Shown piece by piece: positions 50,632 to 59,673 of a stretch of DNA of 64,000 bases. The stretch is taken from assembly GCA_031547595.1 (NCBI GenBank), contig JAVBRU010000018.1, forward strand, positions 19,283 through 83,282, read 5' to 3'. The notes beneath the pieces were generated by a model that saw nothing but the letters and a program-made list of their open reading frames with translations, was not told where the DNA came from and made no database searches. The stretch comes from JAVBRU01 sp031547595 (GTDB lineage: Bacteria; Bacillota; Clostridia; Christensenellales; Aristaeellaceae). The translations under genes and the position numbers were made by a program. The stretch's first letter is position 1. Every line of letters begins with the position of its first letter.

Positions 50632-51390
50632 CTAAACTGTGCAATTTCCGGGCCGGAAGGCCAGCTCATCCGGGATATTATAGTCGTCTATCACGTCTAT
50701 TGCCGCCAGAATGCTGCCCACCCAGCGCAGCTCGTGTGCATCGCTGCCCAAAGAAAAGTGAACGCCCCGCACCGCGCAGCGGCGGATAAACGGGGTGAGG
50801 GAGAGCGCATAATCCGGCTTTTTTAGGTTGGCATGCAGCTCGATAGCAATGTTGTTTTTGAGAAGGCCGTCGATCAGGCGGTCATAATCAGTCAAGGTGT
50901 AACATGCCATCAACGCTTGCTGGTCTACGGCGATGTACCCGGCGGCAGAATCAAATGTGAAGGGGTGCACCACCACATCCACATAAGTAATTTCGGCCAG
51001 GGACAATAAATAATCATACTGCGCCTGTGCCAAGGCATCCGGGGTGCAACGCACGGGGCGCGCGGCGCGCGGATTGTGCCAGTGCGGGCATGCAACGGCC
51101 ACATAATCATAGGCAGACAGCGTTTGCGCATCGGCATCCAGATGCCCCGGCCACAGCATGTCCACCTCGACCCCGGCAAAGACCTCCAGCCCCGGCACGG
51201 CCGCTGCTGCTGCGCGGATGCTGCGCACCACCGCGGCAGGGTCGGTCTCATCGGCATAATAATGATCTGTAAAACCCACGCTGGTATAGCCCACAGACTG
51301 CATGCGCCGGAGCATTTCTTCGGTGGTGTAGTCTTTTTTAGAGCAGCGGCTAAGCGGGGTATGGTTGTGGTAATCAAAGGCCAGCTTCAT
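50632..51390 (-). CDS. PHP-domain phosphatase (histidinol-phosphatase-like)
   Basis: The protein is a 252-residue PHP domain only. Metal ligands are in FDYHNHTPLSRC (HxH), GFTDHYY, FAGVEVDML, VVHPFTF, IELHANLKKP and LGSDAHELRWVG. The order and spacing match HisK/HisJ-type histidinol phosphatases, but no histidine genes are near, and the context is sugar catabolism. A sugar-phosphate or nucleotide-like phosphoester is also possible. Its stop abuts TAGAGCGCGTTTCCTAAAA (50611-50629), which resembles one end of the MITE at 40101. It is followed, on the same strand upstream, by the YesM-type kinase. Confidence 0.87.
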   Translation of the reverse strand: MKLAFDYHNHTPLSRCSKKDYTTEEMLRRMQSVGYTSVGFTDHYYADETDPAAVVRSIRAAAAAVPGLEVFAGVEVDMLWPGHLDADAQTLSAYDYVAVACPHWHNPRAARPVRCTPDALAQAQYDYLLSLAEITYVDVVVHPFTFDSAAGYIAVDQQALMACYTLTDYDRLIDGLLKNNIAIELHANLKKPDYALSLTPFIRRCAVRGVHFSLGSDAHELRWVGSILAAIDVIDDYNIPDELAFRPGNCTV

Positions 51391-51410
51391 GATCGCGTTT
51401 TTCCTTTCGT

Positions 51411-53087
51411 CTATTCTTCTTGCGGGGGCAGCATCATTTCGATGGCTGTGCCTTGCCTTACCATGATGGAAATGTCTACATCGGGGCCATACAGGCCGCG
51501 AAGCCGCGACAGCGTATTATACATGGCGATGGAATCGCCGCCGCTCTTGCTGCCTTGCAGAATATTCTTGAGCTCTGTGGCGCGCTCATCCGTCATGCCG
51601 TGGCCGTTGTCCTCCACCCGCAGGATGACGCTGCCGGCCATTTCTTCGGCGGTCAGCCAGATGTCCAGCGGCGTGCCTTGAATTTTGCCGTGATGGATGG
51701 CGTTTTCCACAAAAGGCTGCAGCGTCATTTTGCATACGGGGATACTGAGCAGCTCGTCCGGAATGTCGCAGTGGAAGCGTAAATCGCCCAGGTGAATCAC
51801 GTTTTCCAGCCGTACATAGTTTTCGACCAGCGTCACTTCCTCTTGCAGGCTGAGGATGTCGTCCTGTGATAAGGTGACTTTATAAAACGAAATCAGGCTT
51901 TCCATCAGCCCGGACAGCTCCTCCTGCCCGCTTCGCACTGCCATCCAGCGTAGGGAGGACAGCGAGTTGTGCAGGAAATGGCGGTTGATCTGCATTTGTA
52001 AAAACCGAAGTTCCAGTGCTTTTTGCCGCTGGGCGGCGTCCATCAGGCTTTGGTTGAGGCGCACTACGTTGTCGCCAAGATCACAAATGCTTTCATCAAT
52101 CAGCTGCAGTTCGTCTGCGGTTTTGAGGGTCGGCGTCTGCGCAAAGCCGCCCTCGCGCATCAAGCCCAGCTTTTTGAGGATGCGCCGGATGTTGCGGGAG
52201 AAGGAGCGCCCCATCCACGTCATTGCCCCGATGGATACCAACATTGCCAGCACCACCAGCAGCATCAGGCCTGTGAGCGTGCGCGCATTATCCGCGCGGA
52301 TGCCCGACACATCATAGGCCACCAACACGCCAAGATCGCCCACCTTTGCGCTGTAGCACATGATATTGCCAGCCACTTCCACCACGCCATTGGCGCTCAG
52401 CAGCGGCAGCAAGCTGCCCGGCAACACCTCACCCAGCCGTTCACGCTGGCTGGAAGAGAGCACCTTGTTTTCGTTGTCCAATACATAATAATCAAACATG
52501 CCCTCTCCGCCCACGCCAATGCTGTCGTATAGGTCTTCTTCCCGCAGCTGCATCACGAGCAGGCTGCCGGAGGCCAAGCGCGGGGTGTTGGCAAGATATA
52601 AGCTGCCCTCTGTTGAGAGCCAGCGGTTTTTCAGCGCCTTTTTCTGCTCCAGCAGTTGCGAAAACAAACCGCTTGCCCGCACCACATATTTGCCGTCCTC
52701 CAGCAAATTGGGGTCGTTCTTCATCAGGCATACGGATAACAGGCCAGGGTCTGCAGATAACAGCTGCGAAAACCGGGAGCCGATGTTCTTATACTGCACA
52801 AACAGCGCATAGGTCAATTGATTTTTGTCATGCCGGGTGTTGAGAAAGCTGTTGATGTCCTGATCGGTACTCAGAATCTCGGCGTTCCATTCATAGCGAG
52901 CGGTGAAGGAGGATACCGCGCTGGTCACCTGATGCCCGGTGGCCTCCACAAAGCTCTGGGTCTGCGTGCGCGCGCTGGCGTTCAGCTGCGTATACAGCAC
53001 AATCGCCATCAGCGCATACCCGGCCAGGTTGACTAGCACCGTGATCAGGTTTAGCTTTGCAAACAGGCTGCCAAGGTTCAGTTTCAT
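51411..53087 (-). CDS. YesM-type sensor histidine kinase
   Basis: The protein has 558 residues: an N-terminal helix (LITVLVNLAGYALMAIVLY), a large external dCache-like domain (about 35-270), and a second helix (LTGLMLLVVLAMLVSIGAM). A HAMP-like stretch leads to a His_kinase (PF06580) domain. The H-box reads LQMQINRHFLHNSLSSLRWM, where the family has QINPHFLYNTL. The Pro and Tyr are replaced but the His is kept. The ATPase domain has N box FVENAIHHG and VEDNGHGM. It partners the YesN-type regulator, which it overlaps by ATGA. It should sense the oligosaccharide imported by the downstream transporter. Confidence 0.9.
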   Translation of the reverse strand: MKLNLGSLFAKLNLITVLVNLAGYALMAIVLYTQLNASARTQTQSFVEATGHQVTSAVSSFTARYEWNAEILSTDQDINSFLNTRHDKNQLTYALFVQYKNIGSRFSQLLSADPGLLSVCLMKNDPNLLEDGKYVVRASGLFSQLLEQKKALKNRWLSTEGSLYLANTPRLASGSLLVMQLREEDLYDSIGVGGEGMFDYYVLDNENKVLSSSQRERLGEVLPGSLLPLLSANGVVEVAGNIMCYSAKVGDLGVLVAYDVSGIRADNARTLTGLMLLVVLAMLVSIGAMTWMGRSFSRNIRRILKKLGLMREGGFAQTPTLKTADELQLIDESICDLGDNVVRLNQSLMDAAQRQKALELRFLQMQINRHFLHNSLSSLRWMAVRSGQEELSGLMESLISFYKVTLSQDDILSLQEEVTLVENYVRLENVIHLGDLRFHCDIPDELLSIPVCKMTLQPFVENAIHHGKIQGTPLDIWLTAEEMAGSVILRVEDNGHGMTDERATELKNILQGSKSGGDSIAMYNTLSRLRGLYGPDVDISIMVRQGTAIEMMLPPQEE

Positions 53088-54661
53088 TCCAGGCCCTCCC
53101 TTTGGTGCAGGCGGCGGTATTCTGCGGGCGTTGCGCCCGTGATGCGCTTGAAGATCGAGAAGAAGTAGGTGCTGTGCTCATAGCCCACCAGTGGGGCGAT
53201 CTGTGCGATAGGATAGGCCGTCTGCGCCAGCAACTCGCGCGCTTTTTCGATGCGCACCTGCGTCAGATAATGATTGACGGTGTAGCCAAAGATGGATTTA
53301 AAAAGGATGTGGGTGTAGTTGCTGCTCATATACACTTTACCTGAGAGGTATTTGAGGGTGATGTTGCTGGCATACTCGCTGTCGATGATGCGTTTGATTT
53401 CCAGTGCGATCTGCTGTTTTTTGTCCATGCTTTGGAAGGCAAAGCGCTCTGCAATATCATTCAGCCACGCGCCCAACGTTTCCAGCAGCGCGGGCACGCT
53501 GTCGCCGCGAATCAGCGCGGTATACAGCGCTTCCTCGGATAACAGCTCTGCATCGCCGTCGCACACCCAGCGCACCTGCGGGTCGTTGACCAGCTTGCTG
53601 GCAAAACGGATCAGCGTGCCCTTCAGCAGCGCCAAATCGCATTCCGCACCGAGGGTGCGCTCAATATGCATCAGCTCTTTGCCGGGGGCAGTGCCCGCGC
53701 GCAGGTTACTTTCTATGCTTTGCAGCGTTTGCTCCATCGCTCCGGTGGGATGGCTTTCAGGTGCGGCCTTGTCCCAATGGAAGAAACACTGGCCATAGCC
53801 GTGGCGTTGGCATTGGCGCGCGCTTGCTTCGGCCTGCTGGTAGAGCTCGGGCAGCTCCAGCGCGTTATCGGTGAGGCTGGAGACGCCCAGCGCCAGATGC
53901 GCATGCTGCGGGCAGCTTTTGAGTGCGTTTTGTATGAAGATGGAAAAATTTGCTTGATCCTGCCTCAACTGATGCAAAAGCAGCACCAGCGTTTGCGTGC
54001 CGTGCGGAAACGCCACAGCGGGGGAGAGCGCGCCGGATAAAGCCCTCAGGCAGCTTTGCAGCGCCTGGTATTCCTGCGCTTCCCGCAAATGCGCCACCAC
54101 AACGGCCATCTGCGGCGCAAGGCTGAGGCCGCATAGCCGGTTCATCTGCAAATATAATTCGCCGCGTGCCTCTGCGGACATGGGCTCCAGCAGATAGCGC
54201 TTCACATATTTTTCTTTTCCCGCCTCCCGCATATCCGCCAGCACCGAAAAGAACTGCGCCTGCTCCTCCGCGCCCAATTCTTCTGTGATCACATCTTCCA
54301 CAGCGCTTCGAACAGCGTCAATCAGCTCCTTGGCGTTGACGGGTTTTAGCAAATAGCGGTACGCATTTTGCGATAAGGCAAACTGCGCATACCTAAAATC
54401 ATCATATGCGCTGAGGAATATAACCTTGGCCTTAGAAGATGCGGCGCGCACCTTTTGCACAAATTCCATGCCGTCCATCTCCGGCATTTTAATGTCTGAC
54501 AATATAATGTGGGGCTGATGTGCGCAAAAAAGCTCCCAGCCACGCTTTCCGTTTTCGGCCAGGTAGATGCTCTCGATGCCGAGAAGCCGCCAATTGATGC
54601 ACGCCCTCAGCGCCTCCCGCTCATAGCTGTTGTCATCCATGATCAGCAAAGACAGCTTCAT
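53084..54661 (-). CDS. YesN-type response regulator with AraC output domain
   Basis: This 525-residue protein has an N-terminal receiver with acidic MDDN (8-11), phosphoacceptor in IILSDIKMPEMDG (about 51-63), and YLLKPVNA. A long middle region (about 140-420) follows. The C-terminal AraC double HTH has LKYLSGKVYMSSNYTHILFKSIFGYTVNHYL and IAQIAPLVGYEHSTYFFSIFKRITGATPAEYRR. The start is ATG 54661, with GGGAGGG upstream. It is divergent from the FAD oxidoreductase operon at 54965 and, with the YesM-type kinase, is the obvious activator of that operon. Confidence 0.92.
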   Translation of the reverse strand: MKLSLLIMDDNSYEREALRACINWRLLGIESIYLAENGKRGWELFCAHQPHIILSDIKMPEMDGMEFVQKVRAASSKAKVIFLSAYDDFRYAQFALSQNAYRYLLKPVNAKELIDAVRSAVEDVITEELGAEEQAQFFSVLADMREAGKEKYVKRYLLEPMSAEARGELYLQMNRLCGLSLAPQMAVVVAHLREAQEYQALQSCLRALSGALSPAVAFPHGTQTLVLLLHQLRQDQANFSIFIQNALKSCPQHAHLALGVSSLTDNALELPELYQQAEASARQCQRHGYGQCFFHWDKAAPESHPTGAMEQTLQSIESNLRAGTAPGKELMHIERTLGAECDLALLKGTLIRFASKLVNDPQVRWVCDGDAELLSEEALYTALIRGDSVPALLETLGAWLNDIAERFAFQSMDKKQQIALEIKRIIDSEYASNITLKYLSGKVYMSSNYTHILFKSIFGYTVNHYLTQVRIEKARELLAQTAYPIAQIAPLVGYEHSTYFFSIFKRITGATPAEYRRLHQREGLE

Positions 54662-54784
54662 CGCACGCCCTCCCATCTCATCCCAGTAGAGCCATTCACC
54701 CCGTTTGCCGCAATGCACAGAGCCAGCGGAATCAGTTCATTATATCATAAATTGTACTAAAACGATTTGCAAATTTATAGCCTG

Positions 54785-54814
54785 TTGATTATATCGGCTT
54801 TTCGACCATATAAT
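54785..54814 (+). promoter_or_regulatory. Promoter of the FAD oxidoreductase/GH operon
   Basis: TTGATT (54785-54790), 18 bp, TATAAT (54809-54814). It is about 150 bases upstream of the first ATG and a possible target of the YesN-type regulator. Confidence 0.65.
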
Positions 54815-54818
54815 ACAT

Positions 54819-54866
54819 GCACAAAAAGATTCAAAATATCTCTATAACTTCACTATCTTTTTGTGC
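54819..54866 (+). other. 12-bp hairpin at the transcript 5' end
   Basis: GCACAAAAAGAT (54819-54830) pairs perfectly with ATCTTTTTGTGC (54855-54866) around a 24-nt loop. It starts about at the predicted transcription start, so it would cap the mRNA. No T run follows. From 54867 to 54964 I see only the GAGGTGAG RBS of the next gene. Confidence 0.6.
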
Positions 54867-54964
54867 TGCGTGCAAACATAGAGAAAGCCTGAAGGATGAT
54901 CAGGTGCTTCGTGCGTTGCCTGCATTTGCGGGCTGTGGTATCTTAATCCTACGAGGTGAGACAG

Positions 54965-56083
54965 ATGCAATGGCAGGAAAGCGCCCGGGAAATCCCCGTG
55001 GCTGAGGAATATGACGTGATCGTGGCAGGCGGCGGCATCGCCGGGGTGGCGGCCGCGCTGGCGGCAAAACGCCAGGGTGCATCGGTCTGCTTGGTGGAGC
55101 GGGCGTGCGCGCTTGGCGGGCTGGCCACGCTGGGGCTGGTGGTGGTCTATCTGCCTCTGTGCGACGGACGCGGGCAGCAGGTAGCGGGCGGCTTGGCGGA
55201 GGAGCTGTTCCGCGCAGCGTACCGCTACGGGCCGGACCGCTACCCTCATGCATGGCCGAAGGCGGGGCGGCTGGAAGCGCCTTACGAGCCTGCGCCCATG
55301 ATGCTGGCGCTGGAGGAAATGCTGCTTCACGCCGGGGTAGACATCCGGTATGACACCAAGGTGTGCGCCTTGTATACGGAAAACGAGAAATTGTCGGGCT
55401 TGATTGTAGAAAGCAAGGCGGGAAGGCAGGGGCTCTCCGCCCGCATGTTTGTGGATGCCACCGGTGATGCAGACCTGTGCCGCATGGCGGGGGAGCGCAC
55501 CGCCGCGCACGAAACCCATAGCGCATCCGGCTGGTATATGGCATTCCAGCAGGATCATGTACAGCTGATCACCCGCACGGGCGGTGAGAAGGGCGCGCCC
55601 GTCACGGGGGAGGCCGTGACGGCGTTGCTTCTTCGGGAGCGCGCACAGATCCGTGCGCACGCTGCGCAGCGTTTGCCCATGGGGGATTATCCCGATTGGA
55701 TTGGCCTTTTGCCCCAGTTTCGAAAAACCTGGCGGCTGGAGAATGGTTTTGCGCTTGCCCGCGCAGACGAAGGACGGCGCTTTGATGATGCCATCGGCCA
55801 GATTGGCGATTGGCAAACGTCCGGCCCGGTGTTTGACTTGCCCTATCGCATGCTGCCTGCCGCACGGCATAAAAACCTCATCACCGCCGGGCGCTGCATT
55901 GCGGTGGGGGAGGATTTGTGGGATGTGACGCGGGTGATCCCTGCCTGCGCCGTTACAGGGCAAGCGGCGGGTACGGCCTGTGCGCTGGCGCTGAAGGCCA
56001 ACAAAACGCTGCACACGCTGGATGTTCCTTCCCTGCAAGCGCTGCTGCGCAGTCAGGGTGCAATGATTCCGAAGGGAGATTGA
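54965..56083 (+). CDS. FAD-dependent oxidoreductase
   Basis: This 372-residue flavoprotein has dinucleotide-binding YDVIVAGGGIAGVAAALAAKRQGASVCLVE (about 16-45, GxGxxG with the distal acidic residue) and FVDATGDADLCRMAG near 165. The C-terminal FAD contact is NLITAGRCIAVGEDLWDVTRVIPACAVTGQAAGTACALA. It matches the FAD_oxidored (PF12831) group that often sits in glycan-utilisation loci, where some members oxidise sugars or glycosides. The start is ATG 54965, with GAGGTGAG; an in-frame GTG at 54956 overlaps that RBS. A 1-base gap separates it from the hydrolase gene. Confidence 0.87.
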   Translation: MQWQESAREIPVAEEYDVIVAGGGIAGVAAALAAKRQGASVCLVERACALGGLATLGLVVVYLPLCDGRGQQVAGGLAEELFRAAYRYGPDRYPHAWPKAGRLEAPYEPAPMMLALEEMLLHAGVDIRYDTKVCALYTENEKLSGLIVESKAGRQGLSARMFVDATGDADLCRMAGERTAAHETHSASGWYMAFQQDHVQLITRTGGEKGAPVTGEAVTALLLRERAQIRAHAAQRLPMGDYPDWIGLLPQFRKTWRLENGFALARADEGRRFDDAIGQIGDWQTSGPVFDLPYRMLPAARHKNLITAGRCIAVGEDLWDVTRVIPACAVTGQAAGTACALALKANKTLHTLDVPSLQALLRSQGAMIPKGD

Positions 56084-56084
56084 C

Positions 56085-57581
56085 ATGCTGTACCGCCCAA
56101 ACGATGCCCTGACCTATGAGGATGAACCGCTGGTAGCGCAGAATGTGTTTTTGCACCGCGAGAAAGAATGCACGCCGCTGCCGGCTTTCGAGGATTATCA
56201 GGAGCGCCTGCCCCGCGTGGTGTGGGACGGGCATGCGGATGCGCTGGATTGTTATGACGCGGCCTGGCGCATCGCCTATAGCAACCTGCGCGCGCCAAAG
56301 CCTGATGATCAGATGGTGGCCAATTATATTGACACAGCGTTCAACGGCTTTTTGTTCATGTGGGATTCCTCCTTTATCACATTGTTTGGCAATTATGGCA
56401 GGCGCGGGTTTGACTTTCAAAAGACGCTTGACAACATATACGCCCATCAGCACCGGGATGGCTTCATCTGCCGCGAAATTTGCGAAGCGGAAACCGGCGA
56501 TCAATTCTACCGCTTCGATCCTTCCTCCACCGGCCCCAACGTGCTGGCATGGGCGGAGTGGGAGCATTATCTGCTGACGGAAAACAAGGTGCGCATTGCG
56601 GAGGTGTTTGCGCCGCTTCTGGCCTATCACCGCTGGCTGATGAAGCACCGCACCTGGCCGGATGGCAGCTATTTTGGCACCGGCTGGGCGACGGGCATGG
56701 ACAATCAGCCGCGCGTGCAGGCAGGGTACAACCATTCCTTTTCGCATGGGCATCAGGTGTGGGCAGATGTGTGCCTGCAGCAAATCCTGAATGCTAAAAT
56801 GCTGCAAAACATGGCAGCGCTGCTTGGCAGAACGCAGGAGATTGAGGACATTGCCGCCGAAGCGGCCCTCCTGACCGATATTGTCAACACCCATTTGTGG
56901 GACGACGACACCGCGTTCTATTATGATTTATGGCGGGATGGGCGGCTAAACGGTGTGAAAAGCATCGGCGCATATTGGGCGCTGCTGGCGGGCGTTGTGC
57001 CGCCGGAAAAGCTACACGCGTTTATAGCGCATTTGGACGACGAAAAAGCATTCAACCGCCCGCACAGGGTGCCCTCTCTTTCTTATGAACATCCCGAATA
57101 TCAGGCGCAGGGGGATTATTGGCGCGGCGGCGTGTGGGCGCCCACCAATTATATGGTGATGCGCGGGCTGGAAAAGGCGGGGCACTTTGATCTGGCACGG
57201 GAGATTGCGCAGAATCATCTGCAAAACGTGCTGGCGGTGTACTGCCAGACAGGCACGCTGTACGAGAATTATGCCCCCGAGTATGCCGCACCCGGCATCC
57301 CGGCCAAGCCGGATTTTGTGGGCTGGACAGGGCTGCCCCCTGTGGCGGTGCTGATCGAGTACATCTTTGGCATCCGCGTGGAGGGCAGCCACATCACGTG
57401 GCGTATCCGCTGTACGCAGCGGCACGGTGTGGAGAATCTTCCTATTTTAAATGGCACGGTCACGCTGCTGTGCCCAGAGCACGGGGCCGAGAAAAAACCC
57501 GCTGTGCTGGTGTGCGGCGATGTGTCGCTCACGGTAGATATCCTGTGGGAGGACGGCACGGCGCAGCGGATAGAAAAGTGA
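56085..57581 (+). CDS. GH63/GH37-like (MGH1-type) glycoside hydrolase
   Basis: The protein has 498 residues, with no signal peptide, so it is cytosolic. The (alpha/alpha)6-barrel of the GH63/GH37 clan shows FMWDSSFITLFGNYGRRG with Asp94, YRFDPSSTGPNVLAWAEWEHY, and the general-acid motif ATGMDNQPR with Asp206. The C-terminal region YWRGGVWAPTNYMVMRGL, NYAPEY and GWTGLPPVAVLIEYIFG is typical for the base side. The substrate may be an alpha-linked oligosaccharide. It follows the FAD enzyme in the same operon and is clearly paralogous to the C-terminal half of the fusion at 61358. Confidence 0.88.
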   Translation: MLYRPNDALTYEDEPLVAQNVFLHREKECTPLPAFEDYQERLPRVVWDGHADALDCYDAAWRIAYSNLRAPKPDDQMVANYIDTAFNGFLFMWDSSFITLFGNYGRRGFDFQKTLDNIYAHQHRDGFICREICEAETGDQFYRFDPSSTGPNVLAWAEWEHYLLTENKVRIAEVFAPLLAYHRWLMKHRTWPDGSYFGTGWATGMDNQPRVQAGYNHSFSHGHQVWADVCLQQILNAKMLQNMAALLGRTQEIEDIAAEAALLTDIVNTHLWDDDTAFYYDLWRDGRLNGVKSIGAYWALLAGVVPPEKLHAFIAHLDDEKAFNRPHRVPSLSYEHPEYQAQGDYWRGGVWAPTNYMVMRGLEKAGHFDLAREIAQNHLQNVLAVYCQTGTLYENYAPEYAAPGIPAKPDFVGWTGLPPVAVLIEYIFGIRVEGSHITWRIRCTQRHGVENLPILNGTVTLLCPEHGAEKKPAVLVCGDVSLTVDILWEDGTAQRIEK

Positions 57582-57708
57582 AGTTTGAGAGGGATTGTGA
57601 AGGTGACCGTCCTTAAAACAGTAGGAATTTTGTAAAAACAGACCAAAAACGACATGGCAAGGCTGCAAACACACAAGAATATTACAGGCGCTTGGATGGT
57701 TTTGGCCA

Positions 57709-57738
57709 TTGCCGCAGAGGAACGAATTTCGGTATACT
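57709..57738 (+). promoter_or_regulatory. Possible promoter of the LplB/YtcP operon
   Basis: TTGCCG (57709-57714), 18 bp, TATACT (57733-57738), ending 17 bases before the first start codon. The hexamers are moderate; it may be an internal promoter. Confidence 0.5.
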
Positions 57739-57755
57739 AAAGGCATAGAAGGGGC

Positions 57756-58718
57756 GTGAGTGTATTGTCCAGCCAAGTAGACCTGGCATTGAAAGGCCAC
57801 CGCCGCACTGTGCTATGCAGGCGGTTATTCCGGCAAAAATGGCTGCTGGCGGCATTGCTGGTCTATCTTGTGTACATCGGTATTTTCGCCTATTACCCCA
57901 TGTATGGCGTGGTGCTGGCGTTCAAGAACTTCTCCATCCGCAAAGGTATTGTGGGCAGCCCCTGGGCAGACCCCTGGTATAAGTGGTTCAAATACTTCTT
58001 CACCTCTCCGGATTTCTCCATGGTGATGAAAAATACCCTTGGCATGAGTTTTTTGAAAATTGCCATAGGCTTCCCCGCACCCATATTGTTTGCGCTGTTT
58101 CTGAACGAAATTCGTAGCAACCGCTTCAAGCGCGTGGTGCAGTCGGTCAGTTATCTGCCGCATTTTATCAGCTGGGTGGTCATTACGGGGCTGGTCAACT
58201 CTATGCTGTCCAGCACCGGCATTGTCAATCAGGTGCTGTTGATGCTCGGCCTCATAAAAAGCCCCATATTGTTCCTCGGGCGGGCAGATATGTTCTGGGG
58301 ACTGATCACGGTGCTGGGCATCTGGAAGGAAATCGGCTGGAGCAGCATTATCTACTTATCTGCCATGACGGGGCTGGACCCGGAGATGTACGAATCCGCC
58401 ATGCTGGACGGCGCGGGGCGGATCCGCCAGGCTGTCAGCATCACGCTGCCGTGCCTGCTGCCCACCATAGTGATGCTGTTTATCATGCAGCTTGGGTATC
58501 TCCTGTCCGTCGGGTTTGAGCAGCAATTGTTCCTGCAAAACCCTATGAACTATAAATCTGCCGAGGTCATCGACACGTATGTGTTCAAGGTCGGCCTGCA
58601 AAACATGGACTTCTCCTATTCCACGGCGGTGGGCCTGTTCAAGAGCCTGGTGGGGCTGCTGCTTGTATGCGCCACCAACTTTATTGCCAAGAAAAAAATC
58701 CACATGAGTATCTTTTGA
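57756..58718 (+). CDS. LplB-type ABC transporter permease
   Basis: This 320-residue permease of the LplB group (CUT1 importers for complex oligosaccharides) has the first helix region LLAALLVYLVYIGIFAYYPMYGVVLAFKNFSI and TLGMSFLKIAIGFPAPILFALFLNEI. The EAA loop is DPEMYESAMLDGAGRIRQAVSITLPCLLP, and the end is KKKIHMSIF. The start is uncertain: GTG 57756 or TTG 57765, both near AGAAGGGG. It works with the YtcP-type permease and binding protein immediately downstream; the ATPase is elsewhere. Confidence 0.9.
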   Translation: MSVLSSQVDLALKGHRRTVLCRRLFRQKWLLAALLVYLVYIGIFAYYPMYGVVLAFKNFSIRKGIVGSPWADPWYKWFKYFFTSPDFSMVMKNTLGMSFLKIAIGFPAPILFALFLNEIRSNRFKRVVQSVSYLPHFISWVVITGLVNSMLSSTGIVNQVLLMLGLIKSPILFLGRADMFWGLITVLGIWKEIGWSSIIYLSAMTGLDPEMYESAMLDGAGRIRQAVSITLPCLLPTIVMLFIMQLGYLLSVGFEQQLFLQNPMNYKSAEVIDTYVFKVGLQNMDFSYSTAVGLFKSLVGLLLVCATNFIAKKKIHMSIF

Positions 58719-58737
58719 CGAAGGGAGGGGGCGCCTG

Positions 58738-59625
58738 ATGAAAATGACCCGGGGCGAAAAGACATTCGCCGTGTTCAACACATTGTTTATGGTGTTTTTT
58801 ATGGCGCTGGTGCTCTACCCCTTTTTGAACGTCATGGCGGTGGCATTCAATGACGGCGTGGACGCGATGAGCGGCGGCATCCATATCTGGCCGCGCAAGT
58901 TCTCCCTCTCTGCGATGAAAACGGTGTTTGAGCGCAGCAATATCCTGACTGCGCTGTTCTACTCTGTGGCGCGCACGGTGGTCACAACGCCGCTGTCGGT
59001 GATTTTCACGGCCGGGCTGGCCTACATCCTGGCGCAAAAGGACCTGATGGGGCGGCGGGTGTTCATGTTCATATTCGTGTTCACCATGTATTTCAGCGGC
59101 GGCCTGGTGCCCAAATACCTGCTGATCCGCGATTTGAAGCTGCTTGATAACTTCTTGGTGTATGTGATCCCAAACCTGCTTGGCGTATACAACATGATGC
59201 TGATGCGTGCGTACTTTGAGGAACTGCCGGCCTCGGTGTCAGAGTCTGCCCGCATAGATGGCGCAGGGGATTTCACGGTATTTACCCGCATCATGCTGCC
59301 CATGGCCAAGCCTGTGCTGGCCACCGTCACGCTGTTTGTGGCAGTTGGCCAGTGGAACACCTGGTATGATACCTATATCTACACCACCGGCGAGCATCTG
59401 ATCACCCTGCAGGGTATTTTGATCAACATCCTGAAGGAAGCACAGGCCAATATGTACACCAACACCAAGAACACGGCCGAGCTGATTGAGAGCGCCCAGA
59501 CCATCACCCCGGAGAACATCAAAAACGCCACGATTATGATCACCACCATTCCCATCATCATGGTATACCCCTTCTTGCAAAAATACTTTGTGAAGGGCAT
59601 CATGCTGGGCGCAGTCAAAGGATAA
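58738..59625 (+). CDS. YtcP-type ABC transporter permease
   Basis: This 295-residue partner permease of LplB-type systems has MALVLYPFLNVMAVAFND, IHIWPRKFSLSAMKTVFERS and FTMYFSGGLVPKYLLIRDLKLLDNFLVYVIPNL. The EAA motif is SVSESARIDGAGDFTVFTRIMLPMAKP, and the typical C-terminus is PFLQKYFVKGIMLGAVKG. An insertion before the last helix (ANMYTNTKNTAELIESAQTITPENIKNA) is normal for YtcP. AAGGGAGGGG precedes ATG 58738, 19 bases after the LplB-like gene. Confidence 0.93.
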   Translation: MKMTRGEKTFAVFNTLFMVFFMALVLYPFLNVMAVAFNDGVDAMSGGIHIWPRKFSLSAMKTVFERSNILTALFYSVARTVVTTPLSVIFTAGLAYILAQKDLMGRRVFMFIFVFTMYFSGGLVPKYLLIRDLKLLDNFLVYVIPNLLGVYNMMLMRAYFEELPASVSESARIDGAGDFTVFTRIMLPMAKPVLATVTLFVAVGQWNTWYDTYIYTTGEHLITLQGILINILKEAQANMYTNTKNTAELIESAQTITPENIKNATIMITTIPIIMVYPFLQKYFVKGIMLGAVKG

Positions 59626-59673
59626 GAAATTTGGCAGCGGATGCTGTCTGAATGATAAAAGGAGGGTTTCCAC

